The notes: generated by a model from the sequence alone, not told the origin. 64,000 bases of DNA from Heyndrickxia camelliae (GCF_002844575.1 NZ_PIQO01000008.1:116479-180478); one strand, 5' to 3'; shown: positions 8,542-17,157, counted from the stretch's first letter. Program-made: numbers and translations.

Positions 8542-8910
8542 TTGGGATTCCAAAAAATTGCACAAATCGGGGTACCGGCAAAAAATATCGAAAGAGCACT
8601 TCAATTTTATAAGGATGTGCTTGAATTACCACTTTTATTCCATACAGATTCCATGGCATTTTTCGACTGTAATGGAGTTAGACTTCTTGTGAGCTTACCT
8701 GAAAAGGAAGAGTTCACCAATGCAAGTTCTGTCATATATTATCAAGTGGCGGATATAAAAGAACATTAAAACCTGCTGAAACAAAAAGGCATACACTTTA
8801 TCGACGAGCCCCATGCAGTAGCAAAAATTGGACAAATTGAAACATGGATGGTATTTTTCCAAGATACAGAGGGTAATACGCTCTGTTTAATGAGTGAAGT
8901 GGTAGTTTGA
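8542..8910 (+). pseudogene. Glyoxalase/VOC family protein with in-frame stop
   Basis: Small vicinal-oxygen-chelate fold protein. It starts at a TTG with GGAAGGAG nine bases upstream and reads IAQIGVPAKNIERALQFYKD, FFDCNGVRLLVSLP and SVIYYQVADIKEH. It meets TAA at 8767-8769 and continues in the same frame as NLLKQKGIHFIDEPHAVAKI and MVFFQDTEGNTLCLMSEV to TGA at 8908-8910. The continuation completes the second beta-alpha-beta-beta-beta half, including the DTEGN metal-site turn. Family members usually have an aromatic or polar residue at the stop position. A single substitution would restore a 122-residue protein, so this is a nonsense mutation or sequencing error. Confidence 0.85.
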
Positions 8911-8920
8911 TAGAATCGGA

Positions 8921-8950
8921 AAGGATACCATTGCATGCAAAGGTATCCTT
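8921..8950. terminator. Hairpin between convergent VOC gene and partition cassette
   Basis: AAGGATACC pairs perfectly with GGTATCCTT around a 12-base loop between two convergent genes. The flanking T-tracts are weak, so termination is only probable. Confidence 0.5.
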
Positions 8951-8955
8951 ATTAA

Positions 8956-9528
8956 TCACTTATTCATCTGTGCTAGAAAATCTCCTAAAAGATCATCCAT
9001 ACTTTCTTCCTTTTCATTATCATGATTTTCATCGGAAATCGATAACTCCCAATCAAAGTCATCCAAATCATCTACCTGATCCACTCTAGTATCTTGACTT
9101 TCCTGTTCTATCATTGGATTAGTCGTTATTATGTCTTCATTATCGTCCTTAGGTGGTTCTTCCAAAGGATATGGATAATCTTCTACGTCTACCATGCTGG
9201 TATTCAAAGAGGCTATAAGGGATGCGGTTTTCACCGGGTCTGTCAATAATTGATAGACAATGCTCCCTAATAATGCTAATGATTGCTCATGTTTCAGCCA
9301 ATTTCGCTGTGTTTTGTCCAATCCTTTTGGAAGGGGAATCGTTAAAGTTTCACGTTGCTTCGATATTGATTGCCCAACACCATTGATAACATATTCGGCA
9401 ATTTTACTGGAAAAATTCCGCCTTTCTGTCTCCTTCAGCTTCGCTAAATATTGCAGAATATGGTCAGGGGTATCCGAAGGAATTCGAAACGTAATAGGCT
9501 TTCCTCTTTTTATCTCTGATTTTTCCAT
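8956..9528 (-). CDS. ParR-like partition adaptor protein
   Basis: 190-residue soluble protein. Residues 1-60 (KPITFRIPSDTPDHILQYLA, then RNFSSKIAEYVINGV) resemble a ribbon-helix-helix DNA-binding module of ParR/StbB proteins. The centre is helical. The last 50 residues are very acidic (DDLDDFDWELSISDENHDNE) and end in a short amphipathic helix, MDDLLGDFLAQMNK, as in ParR proteins whose C-terminal peptide caps the ParM filament. It begins nine bases after the ParM-like gene, with AAGGTG overlapping that gene's stop, so the two are coupled. Function as the centromere-binding half of a segregation system is inferred from architecture and context. Confidence 0.65.
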   Translation of the reverse strand: MEKSEIKRGKPITFRIPSDTPDHILQYLAKLKETERRNFSSKIAEYVINGVGQSISKQRETLTIPLPKGLDKTQRNWLKHEQSLALLGSIVYQLLTDPVKTASLIASLNTSMVDVEDYPYPLEEPPKDDNEDIITTNPMIEQESQDTRVDQVDDLDDFDWELSISDENHDNEKEESMDDLLGDFLAQMNK

Positions 9529-9537
9529 CTAATCACC

Positions 9538-10719
9538 TTATTTGGTTTTCACCACTTTTTGCTCTTCTGCCTGCTTATCCCTCTTATTTCTTCTGTTAAA
9601 ATCATTTATCAATTTATAGTAAGCATTAACCATCATCCAGATGCTTTCTTTCTCATCCTCAAAGAAATCAATATTGAACCCATCAAGGTTATTGTTCATT
9701 GTCTTTAGATAATCTTTTAAAATGATAGAACCTCCGCCAATAAAATAACAAATTTCCGTTTGTGAGTTCTTCTGCCAAATATTACGAAGGATACGATATT
9801 GTTTTTTGGCTAATTCAAATAAAGTTCTATCCACTATATCATGAACGCTAGTTCTGCTGCCTTTTACCATAATATGATTTCGGTCATTTTTCTTCGTAAT
9901 AATTTCGACCACATCGCGTCTACTATCAAGCTCTACCCCATGCTTGGAGCGAATTTCTTCTCTTATATTTTCAAGTGATTCAGAAACACCCAGGTTAAAT
10001 CCTTGTGCTTTATCATCATCTACCTTTCGATTTTTGATAACTGCAATATCTGTGGATAAACCGCCAATATCTTGAATAATAATACGTTTATCGATTAACT
10101 CTTTATTGATGATATTTAAGTTGTTATCCATGACTAAGTTAATAAACGCAGCAAAACCCTCTGGATAAACTTTCACATCTTCAAATCGTATATTTACCTT
10201 TTGACCTTGATATTTTGGTGTTACTAAAAATTCTACTTGATGAACGGAACCTAGCAGTCTAGAGCGAAACCCGACATCCTTCCCTTCCTTTACTTCTCTT
10301 AAAGGTAGGCCTGTCCCTAACATATAGGTTGCTTCTATGACATTATTTGAACGTTTAAACAGCTGCTTATTCTCGTCCCTTACTGCATCTAATGCAAGGC
10401 TTGCAAATAGCATGATAAGAGTCTGATCCTCTTCCGACTTGCTGCTTCCTGGATCTAATTCGGTAGAGTTACTGCTTTTAGTCGCTAAATTACCTACACG
10501 ATAAATAGTGTTATTATCTTTTAGGATAGGAGAATGAACCCGGATATGTATGCCGTCAATGGGATTTTGTTGATCTAATTCCTCTAAGCCTATGATTGGA
10601 CGGTCTTCTATATCTCTAGCGATGACATTAGGAATATTCATATCATATTCCATTTCTCCAAAGATTCCTTTTAGGGAATCATTACCTACATCAATTGCTG
10701 CAATACGTGAGTTTGCCAA
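9538..10719 (-). CDS. ParM/StbA-like actin family ATPase
   Basis: Actin-fold protein of 393 residues. Visible motifs are phosphate 1 (IAAIDVGNDSLKG near the N-terminus), phosphate 2 (DIGGLSTDIAVI near residue 220) and the adenosine motif (YFIGGGSIIL near residue 340). The N-terminal domain has the layout of plasmid actin-like proteins (ALP), not of MreB or FtsA. TTG at 10719 is taken as the start because GAAAGGG lies about eight bases upstream; an in-frame GTG at 10737 has no such site. ParM-type proteins polymerise to push DNA copies apart. It is followed by a ParR-like adaptor and preceded by an array of GTATAC boxes, the normal order of a type II partition locus. On this chromosome-like segment it may be a domesticated plasmid cassette. 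Confidence 0.8.
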   Translation of the reverse strand: MANSRIAAIDVGNDSLKGIFGEMEYDMNIPNVIARDIEDRPIIGLEELDQQNPIDGIHIRVHSPILKDNNTIYRVGNLATKSSNSTELDPGSSKSEEDQTLIMLFASLALDAVRDENKQLFKRSNNVIEATYMLGTGLPLREVKEGKDVGFRSRLLGSVHQVEFLVTPKYQGQKVNIRFEDVKVYPEGFAAFINLVMDNNLNIINKELIDKRIIIQDIGGLSTDIAVIKNRKVDDDKAQGFNLGVSESLENIREEIRSKHGVELDSRRDVVEIITKKNDRNHIMVKGSRTSVHDIVDRTLFELAKKQYRILRNIWQKNSQTEICYFIGGGSIILKDYLKTMNNNLDGFNIDFFEDEKESIWMMVNAYYKLINDFNRRNKRDKQAEEQKVVKTK

Positions 10720-10822
10720 ATGAATCATCCCTTTCACTGTTGATGTGTAAAAGGTTATAGAAACTGCGAAGCATGGTCAATGGTGATCAGGTATCTTTCA
10801 TAAATACTTATCAATAGACATA

Positions 10823-10962
10823 CATTTGTAATTATGTATACAGATTCGTAAACAATAGCTCGAAACCGCGTAAAATAAAGAAGTACACTATTTTGTATAC
10901 ATGTATACACTTTTGTAAACATGCATACGTTTTTGTTTACTTTTGTATACAGCTTGTGTACA
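10823..10962. repeat. Array of GTATAC-like boxes, candidate centromere/operator
   Basis: GTATAC or close variants (GTAAAC, GTTTAC, GCATAC, GTGTAC, GTACAC) occur at 10836, 10848, 10883, 10895, 10903, 10915, 10923, 10935, 10945 and 10956. From 10891 to 10950 the sequence falls into 10-base blocks, four of them TTTTGTWWAC. Iterated short boxes upstream of a parM-like gene are the expected layout of a parC centromere that also serves as operator. Binding by the ParR-like protein is inference. Confidence 0.65.
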
Positions 10963-10987
10963 AGTGCTACTAACCTTTAATGTCCAA

Positions 10988-11027
10988 ATAAAAAGGCAAT
11001 TTACCTATTCACAGTAAATTGCCTTTA
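10988..11027 (-). terminator. Intrinsic terminator of the aldo/keto reductase gene
   Basis: On the minus strand AAAGGCAATTTAC pairs with GTAAATTGCCTTT, followed by T-rich sequence; it lies 22 bases past the stop codon. Confidence 0.85.
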
Positions 11028-11048
11028 AAATAAATTACTTCAACAAAA

Positions 11049-11984
11049 CTAAGCTTGAAAAATCCGGTCAATCTTTTGAACTTCTTCATCCGTTAATACA
11101 ACCTCAAGCGTTTTTTGATTATTTAAGACCTGATTGCTATTTTTAGCACCTGGAATAATAACATCAATTTCATCACGTGTTAAATACCAGGCAAGAACGA
11201 TGTGGGCAACCTCAACTCCCTTTTCGTCAGCGATTTTTCGGACCTGGTCTATCTTAGCTAAATTTTGTTCATAGACCCCTTCTTGGAAATTCGGCCTTTT
11301 TCGCATATTTTCACTTAAGACAGTATCAATATTATACTTTCCAGTTAACAAACCGGATGCAAGCGGAAAATACGGTACAAATGAAATTTGATGCTCCGCA
11401 GCATATGGGAAAAATTCCTTCTCAGCTTTCCGGTTCAATAGATTGTATTCCCCTTGAATAACATCCACATAGCCATCCTGATTGGCCTCTTTTAACTGTT
11501 CAAGTGAAAAATTGGATACGCCGATCGACCTGATTTTTCCTTCATCTTTTAATTGCTTTAATGCACCGATTGCTTCATATTTTGGGGTATCCTTGTCTGG
11601 ATAATGAATATAAAATAAATCTATGTAATCTGTCTGCAGCCGTAGTAGAGCCTCTTCCACTGATTGCTTTAAAAAGGCCGGTGAATTATCTAATACAACA
11701 TCGTCGCCGACAAACTTATGTGCCGCTTTTGTGGCAATCACGAGTTCTGAGCGATTTCCACTTTCTTTTACGACTTCACCAATAAGTTCTTCGGAACGCT
11801 TCGGTCCGTAAATGAATGCAGTATCTAAGAAATTCACACCGTTTTGCAGCCCGGTCCGCACCAACTCCCTGCCAGCGTTTTCATCAAGTTGTCCAAACAA
11901 ATTATGACCACCAACAGCATTAGTTCCTAGGCCAATCGGATTCACATATAATTCTGTCCTTCCAATACGAACTTGCTTTGCCAT
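11049..11984 (-). CDS. Aldo/keto reductase
   Basis: NADPH-dependent (beta/alpha)8-barrel oxidoreductase of 311 residues. The catalytic tetrad is visible as [17 protein letters not shown] (Asp and Tyr), [10 protein letters not shown] (Lys) and LFYIHYPD (His). NADPH-binding motifs are [11 protein letters not shown] and the C-terminal [16 protein letters not shown]. It resembles the Bacillus YhdN/IolS group, which reduces small aldehydes. AAGGAG stands before the ATG. It is monocistronic with its own terminator. The physiological substrate is unknown. Confidence 0.92.
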   Translation of the reverse strand: MAKQVRIGRTELYVNPIGLGTNAVGGHNLFGQLDENAGRELVRTGLQNGVNFLDTAFIYGPKRSEELIGEVVKESGNRSELVIATKAAHKFVGDDVVLDNSPAFLKQSVEEALLRLQTDYIDLFYIHYPDKDTPKYEAIGALKQLKDEGKIRSIGVSNFSLEQLKEANQDGYVDVIQGEYNLLNRKAEKEFFPYAAEHQISFVPYFPLASGLLTGKYNIDTVLSENMRKRPNFQEGVYEQNLAKIDQVRKIADEKGVEVAHIVLAWYLTRDEIDVIIPGAKNSNQVLNNQKTLEVVLTDEEVQKIDRIFQA

Positions 11985-12248
11985 TTACCATTCAACTCCT
12001 TTTTTCTGAACAGCTACATCATATCAAACGGATCTCATAATTTAAAACTAATTAACTTTAAATTGTATTGATTAATGGCAATTTGCCCCTTGAAACCGAT
12101 TTTTCCCGTTAAACATAATCCCTGTTTCAGTCGCAAAATTTAATAAAGAATTGCACTACAGAATTAAATCTTCGCTATCTACCTTTGGAAATTCAGTAAA
12201 TAATAACCAAACAGGCACACTTTTAAGCTTGCTGTAGATACGCCACCT

Positions 12249-12734
12249 CTATTCTCTATTCAAGAATGTACTTGGCATTATAACAGCCACTACTTCGCCA
12301 CGTGCACAAAGTGTATCTCCTGCATACACCTCTGCATCTACTTTCCACTTTTTTGGATGTATTTCTTCGACCTTTCCAATTGCTTTTAACGGAACATCCT
12401 GTGGAGTAGGTTTTACAAAGTCTACTTTTAATGAACCTGTAACAAAACGCGGAGGCTCAACTCCATCACCTGGCTCATGTCCATTTTTTCGATGCAGCGC
12501 TAATGCAGCAGACCCAGTTCCATGGCAATCAATTAAGGATGCGATTAAACCGCCGTACACGAAACCTGGTAACGCTGTATGCTCCGGTCGTGGTGTATAA
12601 ATCGTTATTGTCTGTTCCCCTTGCCATCCTGTTCGAAAATGATGCCCCTCCTCGTTAAGACGACCACAGCCATAACACCACGCAAAATCATCTGGATAAT
12701 CATCCTGAATTGCCTTTACTTTCCATTCATCCAT
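12249..12734 (-). CDS. PaaI/YbgC-type hotdog thioesterase
   Basis: Single hotdog-fold protein of 161 residues predicted to hydrolyse acyl-CoA thioesters. The N-terminus carries a Cys-rich CYGCGRLNEEGHHFRTGW motif seen in a PaaI-like subgroup. The core helix reads PGFVYGGLIASLIDCHGTGS, giving the catalytic acidic residue on the hotdog helix, and the central strand reads VTGSLKVDFVKPTP. The start at 12734 follows GGGGAGGGG at normal spacing; longer upstream readings lack a site. It is a stand-alone gene with no clear terminator. The acyl substrate is unknown. Confidence 0.8.
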   Translation of the reverse strand: MDEWKVKAIQDDYPDDFAWCYGCGRLNEEGHHFRTGWQGEQTITIYTPRPEHTALPGFVYGGLIASLIDCHGTGSAALALHRKNGHEPGDGVEPPRFVTGSLKVDFVKPTPQDVPLKAIGKVEEIHPKKWKVDAEVYAGDTLCARGEVVAVIMPSTFLNRE

Positions 12735-12841
12735 TCTATCCCCTCCCCTTTTCAGAATAGTATAACATATAGATAGGTTGTATGATGGAACAACAAATCT
12801 TATTATTGTATTTATGCAAATAGTGGCTATAAAATGATTGT

Positions 12842-13006
12842 GCATATCATTACTATTGGGAGAGTCCAGGCAGTCGTCCCGCTTTTTTCGTTCAGCAAAA
12901 AGCGATATCTCTAGGAATCACCGGATGGGGCAAGAAATTAGCAGATGGAGAGGTAGACATGGAGAACATTGAACCATTAAATAGTTTTATCCAAGGCTGG
13001 AACTAA
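12842..13006 (+). pseudogene. Gene remnant, C-terminal fragment of an unidentified protein
   Basis: An open frame without a plausible start reads YYWESPGSRPAFFVQQKAIS, then LGITGWGKKLADGEVDMENIEPLNSFIQGWN to TAA at 13004-13006. The composition is protein-like, and the end resembles the C-terminus of a flavodoxin-like or NADPH-FMN reductase protein, but I do not recognise it with confidence. No ribosome binding site or N-terminus is present. A second short in-frame stretch ending in VKEYKKFRVLYYVKYQNGQ stops near 13112. The region is best read as decayed coding sequence. Confidence 0.35.
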
Positions 13007-13112
13007 GCCCTTTTATTTAAAATAAACGACCTTCATATTAAAATGCTGGAAGAAGTGAAGGAATATAAGAAGTTTAGAGTGCTTTATTACGTAAAGTATC
13101 AGAATGGTCAAT

Positions 13113-13156
13113 AAAAAATGACTGAACTGACTCATTACGAATAAGTTAGTCCAGCC
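13113..13156 (-). terminator. Terminator of the MFS exporter gene
   Basis: On the minus strand GGCTGGACTAACTTATT pairs imperfectly with AATGAGTCAGTTCAGTC and is followed by six T. Confidence 0.65.
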
Positions 13157-13170
13157 ATCTTTAATTTCAA

Positions 13171-14412
13171 TTAATGTCCCGCTTCAACATCATCCACATG
13201 TTTAACATGCTTAGCATTCACTAAAATGAATAATACGGAAACTAATACAAATGCGGCACCTACTATAAACGGTACATGCGGATTATAAACCTCTGCCAAT
13301 TTACCTGCCATATATGGTGCAATCGCTCCGCCTAAAAAGCGTAAAAAGCTGTAGGCAGCAGAAGCAGTTGATCGTTCAACATTTGTTGCATTCATTACTG
13401 CTGTCGTGATCAATGTATTGTTATTACCAAGCAAAGCACCTGCAAAAATAACGGCTGCAATTATAACCCACTGTGTGGATGTCCAGATACCCATTGCTAA
13501 AAGTACAACAGCAAACAAAAATAACATCAGGCACATTGATTTAACCGTACCAAAGGATTTCTGAAGCTTTGGAGCCATAAAAACAGAAGTAATGGCAAGA
13601 AGAATCCCCCAGCCTAAGAAGACAAATCCTAATCCATGCTCATCTAATCCCATAACAAACGGTGCATATGCCAATAAGGTAAAAAATCCAAAGTTATATA
13701 AAGCAGCTGCAATACCGAAAACTAAAAGAGAATAATGTTTTAACGCACGAAATGGATCTAATAAGGATGTCTTTTTCTTCGCTTGGGTTTGACCGCTTGA
13801 AGTTTGTTTGGGCATCATCGAGATTAATCCGATAAACGCAATCACCATTAAGACAGCAACGCCCAAAAATGGTCCTCTCCATGACATACCACCTAACCAA
13901 CCACCAAGTAATGGCCCTACTGAAATTCCGAGTCCAATAGCAGCTTCATATAAAATAATTGCTTTCGCTGTCCCGCTATTTGAAAGGGATACAATAGCAG
14001 CTAAAGCAGTGGCAACAAACAATGCATTTCCAAGACCCCAGCCTCCCCGCAAGCCGACAAGTGCCCAAATATTATTGGAAGCCCCGCCTAGTGCAGAGAA
14101 TGCCGCAATGACAATTATTCCTACTAATAATGTCCACTTGATTCCAAGTCTGGATGAAATGGAACCGGTAATAAGCATAGCTACAGCCATAACCGCATTA
14201 TAGCTTGTGAATAGCAATGTAACTTGACTTGGTGTGGCATGCATATTTTGGGCAATAGCCGGTAAGATCGGATCAACAAGCCCAAGCCCCATGAAGGCAA
14301 TAATACAAGCAAAAAAGACAGCCCACACTGCTTTTGGCTGTTTTAGAAGAGATGGTTCCTGTTGAAGTGACGAACTGCTAACCATTGCCGCTTTTTGTGA
14401 TACAGATGACAT
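13171..14412 (-). CDS. MFS drug exporter (DHA1 type)
   Basis: 413-residue proton-coupled exporter with twelve predicted membrane helices. Family motifs are FMGLGLVDPILPAIAQNMHA in helix 1, GSISSRLGIKWTLLVG (motif A) after helix 2, and AIGLGISVGPLLGGWLGG in helix 5 (motif C of antiporters). ATG at 14412 is chosen with AGGAG eleven bases upstream; a TTG nine bases earlier lies too close to that site. The upstream region holds two 15-bp palindromes, so expression is probably controlled by a dimeric repressor that is not encoded next door. The substrate is unknown; drugs or toxic metabolites are likely. Confidence 0.88.
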   Translation of the reverse strand: MSSVSQKAAMVSSSSLQQEPSLLKQPKAVWAVFFACIIAFMGLGLVDPILPAIAQNMHATPSQVTLLFTSYNAVMAVAMLITGSISSRLGIKWTLLVGIIVIAAFSALGGASNNIWALVGLRGGWGLGNALFVATALAAIVSLSNSGTAKAIILYEAAIGLGISVGPLLGGWLGGMSWRGPFLGVAVLMVIAFIGLISMMPKQTSSGQTQAKKKTSLLDPFRALKHYSLLVFGIAAALYNFGFFTLLAYAPFVMGLDEHGLGFVFLGWGILLAITSVFMAPKLQKSFGTVKSMCLMLFLFAVVLLAMGIWTSTQWVIIAAVIFAGALLGNNNTLITTAVMNATNVERSTASAAYSFLRFLGGAIAPYMAGKLAEVYNPHVPFIVGAAFVLVSVLFILVNAKHVKHVDDVEAGH

Positions 14413-14607
14413 GTTTTGCAAAACTCCTATTCTGTGTTTTGATTTCTCATTGAGGATATCCGATGGAGAATAAGAATCAAATATAATGGCAGTTTCAAAG
14501 AAGTATATAAAAAACGATACAAAATTAATACGGCTACATCTCCACGGATTATAAAATCAACTATTTCTTTATTTAAAAAGTTGATTATTATTTCCTCTTT
14601 GAAATTA

Positions 14608-14643
14608 ATTGCATAATACAACCTTATGATTGTATCATACAAT
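14608..14643 (-). promoter_or_regulatory. Double palindromic operator upstream of the MFS exporter
   Basis: ATTGTATCATACAAT (14629-14643) is a perfect palindrome apart from its centre base. A second imperfect copy, ATTGCATAATACAAC, lies at 14608-14622. Their centres are 21 bases apart, two helical turns, so two repressor dimers could sit on the same face. The arrangement is typical of MarR or TetR operators. The cognate protein is not evident in the window. Confidence 0.65.
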
Positions 14644-14751
14644 GATTTTTTCAGATGTCAATACACCCTCAGGTATTTTCCATTTATATCTTTAACAAGG
14701 TGAAGAGTTAATCAAGAATAGATGTGATACATAAGACTATCAAGTAGCAAT

Positions 14752-14777
14752 AAAAAAACTTGCCGAAAAGGGCAAGT
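14752..14777 (-). terminator. Intrinsic terminator of the DUF4064 gene
   Basis: On the minus strand ACTTGCC, loop CTTTTC, GGCAAGT, then seven T. Confidence 0.85.
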
Positions 14778-14784
14778 CTCCGTT

Positions 14785-15213
14785 CTATTGTTCTATAATC
14801 GTTTTAGGCTTCCTGACTAGGCTCAAAATACCTGCAATCAAAAATAAAATGCCGGACAGCCAATCTATTCCAACAGATAAAATAACAGAAACAACTGCTG
14901 CAATAATTAACAAGATACCTGCTGGTTTCGGCTTTTTATTTCCTATAAGAAATACTGTTGCGATAATTCCAAGCACTATACCTATCAGGGATGCGATGAA
15001 TACCCACCAGCTCCCATTTCCAATAGTATCAAGAACCATTGAAAGGTCAGTTTCATTTACACTCACACTCGGATCGTTTTCAAGTTCATTTTTGACTTGT
15101 TCTTGAAAGGACTCGTTCTTAAATAAAGCAGCTATCAATGCAATGCCGCCGCTAACAAGTACATTAATAATAACTCCAATAATAGTTAAGGTTATCTCAG
15201 CAGTTCTTTTCAT
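14785..15213 (-). CDS. DUF4064 family membrane protein
   Basis: 142-residue protein with four predicted membrane helices: TLTIIGVIINVLVSGGIALI, then WWVFIASLIGIVLGIIATVF, AGILLIIAAVVSVILSV and LSGILFLIAGILSLV. A short extracytoplasmic acidic loop between helices 1 and 2 contains NELENDPSVSVNETD. This helix pattern, the MKRTAE start and the KPKP linker fit DUF4064. The start at 15213 follows AAAGGGGGAG. Monocistronic with its own terminator. The function of the family is unknown. Confidence 0.75.
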   Translation of the reverse strand: MKRTAEITLTIIGVIINVLVSGGIALIAALFKNESFQEQVKNELENDPSVSVNETDLSMVLDTIGNGSWWVFIASLIGIVLGIIATVFLIGNKKPKPAGILLIIAAVVSVILSVGIDWLSGILFLIAGILSLVRKPKTIIEQ

Positions 15214-15458
15214 CGATTCTCCCCCTTTATATCTTATACCTATACTTACGACAGGATTTGCTGGAAGTTTCATGTTAAATGAAAAGAGATTACCTTTTTA
15301 GAGAAAAGGAACCGCACAAATATTAGATTAAATAGAACGGAAGCGAGAAAAATCTCCCCATCACGGCAATGGTCGAACACTACAAATCCAGTCTTTTTAC
15401 CCACAGTAGAAATTTCCGATTATAATGTTCCATCCTTCCTGTAGTCACACCTCTTTGT
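15214..15458. other. Intergenic region between divergent genes, nothing recognised
   Basis: The sequence is AT-rich with a TATAAGATATAAA promoter-like stretch near the DUF4064 start. No open frame with a ribosome binding site, repeat or hairpin stands out before the palindrome at 15459. Confidence 0.4.
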
Positions 15459-15475
15459 GTATAAAAATTTTATAC
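15459..15475 (+). promoter_or_regulatory. Perfect 17-bp palindrome upstream of the YerD-like gene
   Basis: GTATAAAAATTTTATAC is fully self-complementary around one central base and lies 43 bases before the start codon. It could be a repressor operator. No T-tract follows. Confidence 0.5.
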
Positions 15476-15518
15476 GAGCCTATATTATCCATAAGGACCT
15501 TATCTTAGGAGGAAAACC

Positions 15519-17123
15519 ATGAATTTTGCTGCAAATCTTTTCATCATTATCGGGTTTATCTTCATTGTATTAGTTGTCATCGCAGTATCCATTTTCATCA
15601 TGTATCTATTAATTTTTGACCGTAATCAAAAGATGCATTCAATTTTGCGAAATTATCCTGCTCTTGGAAGGGTCCGTTATTTCTTTGAAAAAATCGGTCC
15701 GGAGATGCGCCAATATTGGTTTAATAGCGATACAGAAGGAAAACCTTTTTCAAGGGATGATTATGAGCATATTGTCAGAAGCGCCAAGTACAAGCGTGAT
15801 GTAATTGGTTTTGGCTCGAAGCGTGACTTTGAGGGTGAGGGTTTTTATGTCCGGAATGATATGTTTCCGAAGTTAACGGAAGAGTTGAAGGTGGATATGG
15901 ACACGATGGCATTAACCCAAAGATATTTACTCATAAAGGATCCGCTCTTTTCCCAACGAGAAGAGAAAGTGGAAGATGATGCATCTTCGGCCTATTTACT
16001 TCATGACGATGATGCAGTTGTGATTGGTCCCAACACGAAACATCCCTTCATATTAAAAGGATTAATTGGTATGTCTGCCATGAGTTACGGCGCCTTAGGA
16101 AAAAATGCGATTACGGCCCTATCGAAAGGCTTGGGGATTGCTAAGGGAACATGGATGAATACTGGAGAAGGCGGACTTTCTCCTTACCATTTAGAGGGTG
16201 GAGTGGATATTATTATGCAAATTGGTCCCGCTTTATTTGGAATTCGGAATAAAGAAGGGGATGTCGATTGGGACGAGCTAAAAAGGAAAAGTGAAATCCC
16301 GCAAATAAAGGCCTTTGAAATCAAGCTTGCCCAAGGTGCAAAAGCTCGCGGCGGACATATTGATGCCGAAAAAGTAAATCCGGAAATTGCAGAAATCCGG
16401 AAGGTGGAACCATATAAATCAGTAGATAGTCCAAATCGCTTTAGACAGTTTAGCGATGTTCCTACTATGTGTGAGTTTATAGAAAAGATCCGTGAAACTA
16501 CGGGCAAACCAGTTGGATTAAAAATGGTAATTGGGGGTAATGACAGCGCGGAGGAATTAGCAAAATATATGAAAGAAACCGGAAAGGGTCCGGACTTTAT
16601 TACTGTAGATGGCGGCGAAGGCGGAACAGGAGCATCCTATCAGGAATTAATGGATAGTGTCGGTCTGCCGATTAGGTCCGGACTTCCAATTCTTGTGTCT
16701 ACTCTAAAAAAATATGGTGTACGTGATCGGGTGAAAATCATTGCCTCAGGGAAACTATTCACTCCAGACAGAGCTGCAATCGCACTGGCAATGGGTGCGG
16801 ATCTTATCAATATCGCACGCGGATTCATGATATCGGTAGGATGCATCCAAACATTAAAATGTCAATCCAATACATGTCCTGTGGGGGTTGCAACGACTGA
16901 TTCCTCCCTACAAAAGGCACTAGTAATTGATGAGAAAAAGCATCGTGTTGCAAACTATCTTATCACATTAAGAAAAGGGTTATTCCGAATTTCAGCAGCA
17001 GCCGGGCTTGATTCACCAGTTCATTTTTCACCAAAAAATATTATGTATAAAGATGACAAGGGTGTTGTTTATTCATTAGAAAGTATTTTAAATGATATCC
17101 ACAAGCAGGTAGAAATAGGATGA
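15519..17123 (+). CDS. yerD: FMN-binding glutamate synthase domain protein (YerD-like)
   Basis: 534-residue protein with an N-terminal membrane anchor (residues 7-30) followed by the synthase domain of the glutamate synthase large subunit, as in B. subtilis YerD. Visible features are the FMN/2-oxoglutarate region GMSAMSYGALGKNAITALSKG, the stretch TVDGGEGGTGASYQELMDSV, and the iron-sulfur cysteine motif CIQTLKCQSNTCPVGVATTD near residue 441. It lacks the N-terminal glutamine amidotransferase domain, so it cannot take ammonia from glutamine itself. The true reaction of these stand-alone proteins is not established. AGGAGG precedes the ATG and a strong terminator follows the stop. Confidence 0.88.
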   Translation: MNFAANLFIIIGFIFIVLVVIAVSIFIMYLLIFDRNQKMHSILRNYPALGRVRYFFEKIGPEMRQYWFNSDTEGKPFSRDDYEHIVRSAKYKRDVIGFGSKRDFEGEGFYVRNDMFPKLTEELKVDMDTMALTQRYLLIKDPLFSQREEKVEDDASSAYLLHDDDAVVIGPNTKHPFILKGLIGMSAMSYGALGKNAITALSKGLGIAKGTWMNTGEGGLSPYHLEGGVDIIMQIGPALFGIRNKEGDVDWDELKRKSEIPQIKAFEIKLAQGAKARGGHIDAEKVNPEIAEIRKVEPYKSVDSPNRFRQFSDVPTMCEFIEKIRETTGKPVGLKMVIGGNDSAEELAKYMKETGKGPDFITVDGGEGGTGASYQELMDSVGLPIRSGLPILVSTLKKYGVRDRVKIIASGKLFTPDRAAIALAMGADLINIARGFMISVGCIQTLKCQSNTCPVGVATTDSSLQKALVIDEKKHRVANYLITLRKGLFRISAAAGLDSPVHFSPKNIMYKDDKGVVYSLESILNDIHKQVEIG

Positions 17124-17157
17124 AAAACAGTGGTTGGCAATGCAACCACTGTTTTTC
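17123..17157 (+). terminator. Intrinsic terminator of the yerD-like gene
   Basis: AAAACAGTGGTTG pairs perfectly with CAACCACTGTTTT, ending in T. It overlaps the stop codon. Confidence 0.9.

Noticed and set aside
13808..14203. Plus-strand frame opposite the MFS exporter
   Set aside because: It mirrors the codon pattern of the real gene, is Pro/Thr/Asn rich and has no start signal.
14427..14642. Minus-strand frame of 71 codons upstream of the MFS exporter
   Set aside because: Its first codons lie inside the palindromic operator, it has no ribosome binding site, and its composition follows the AT-rich promoter region.
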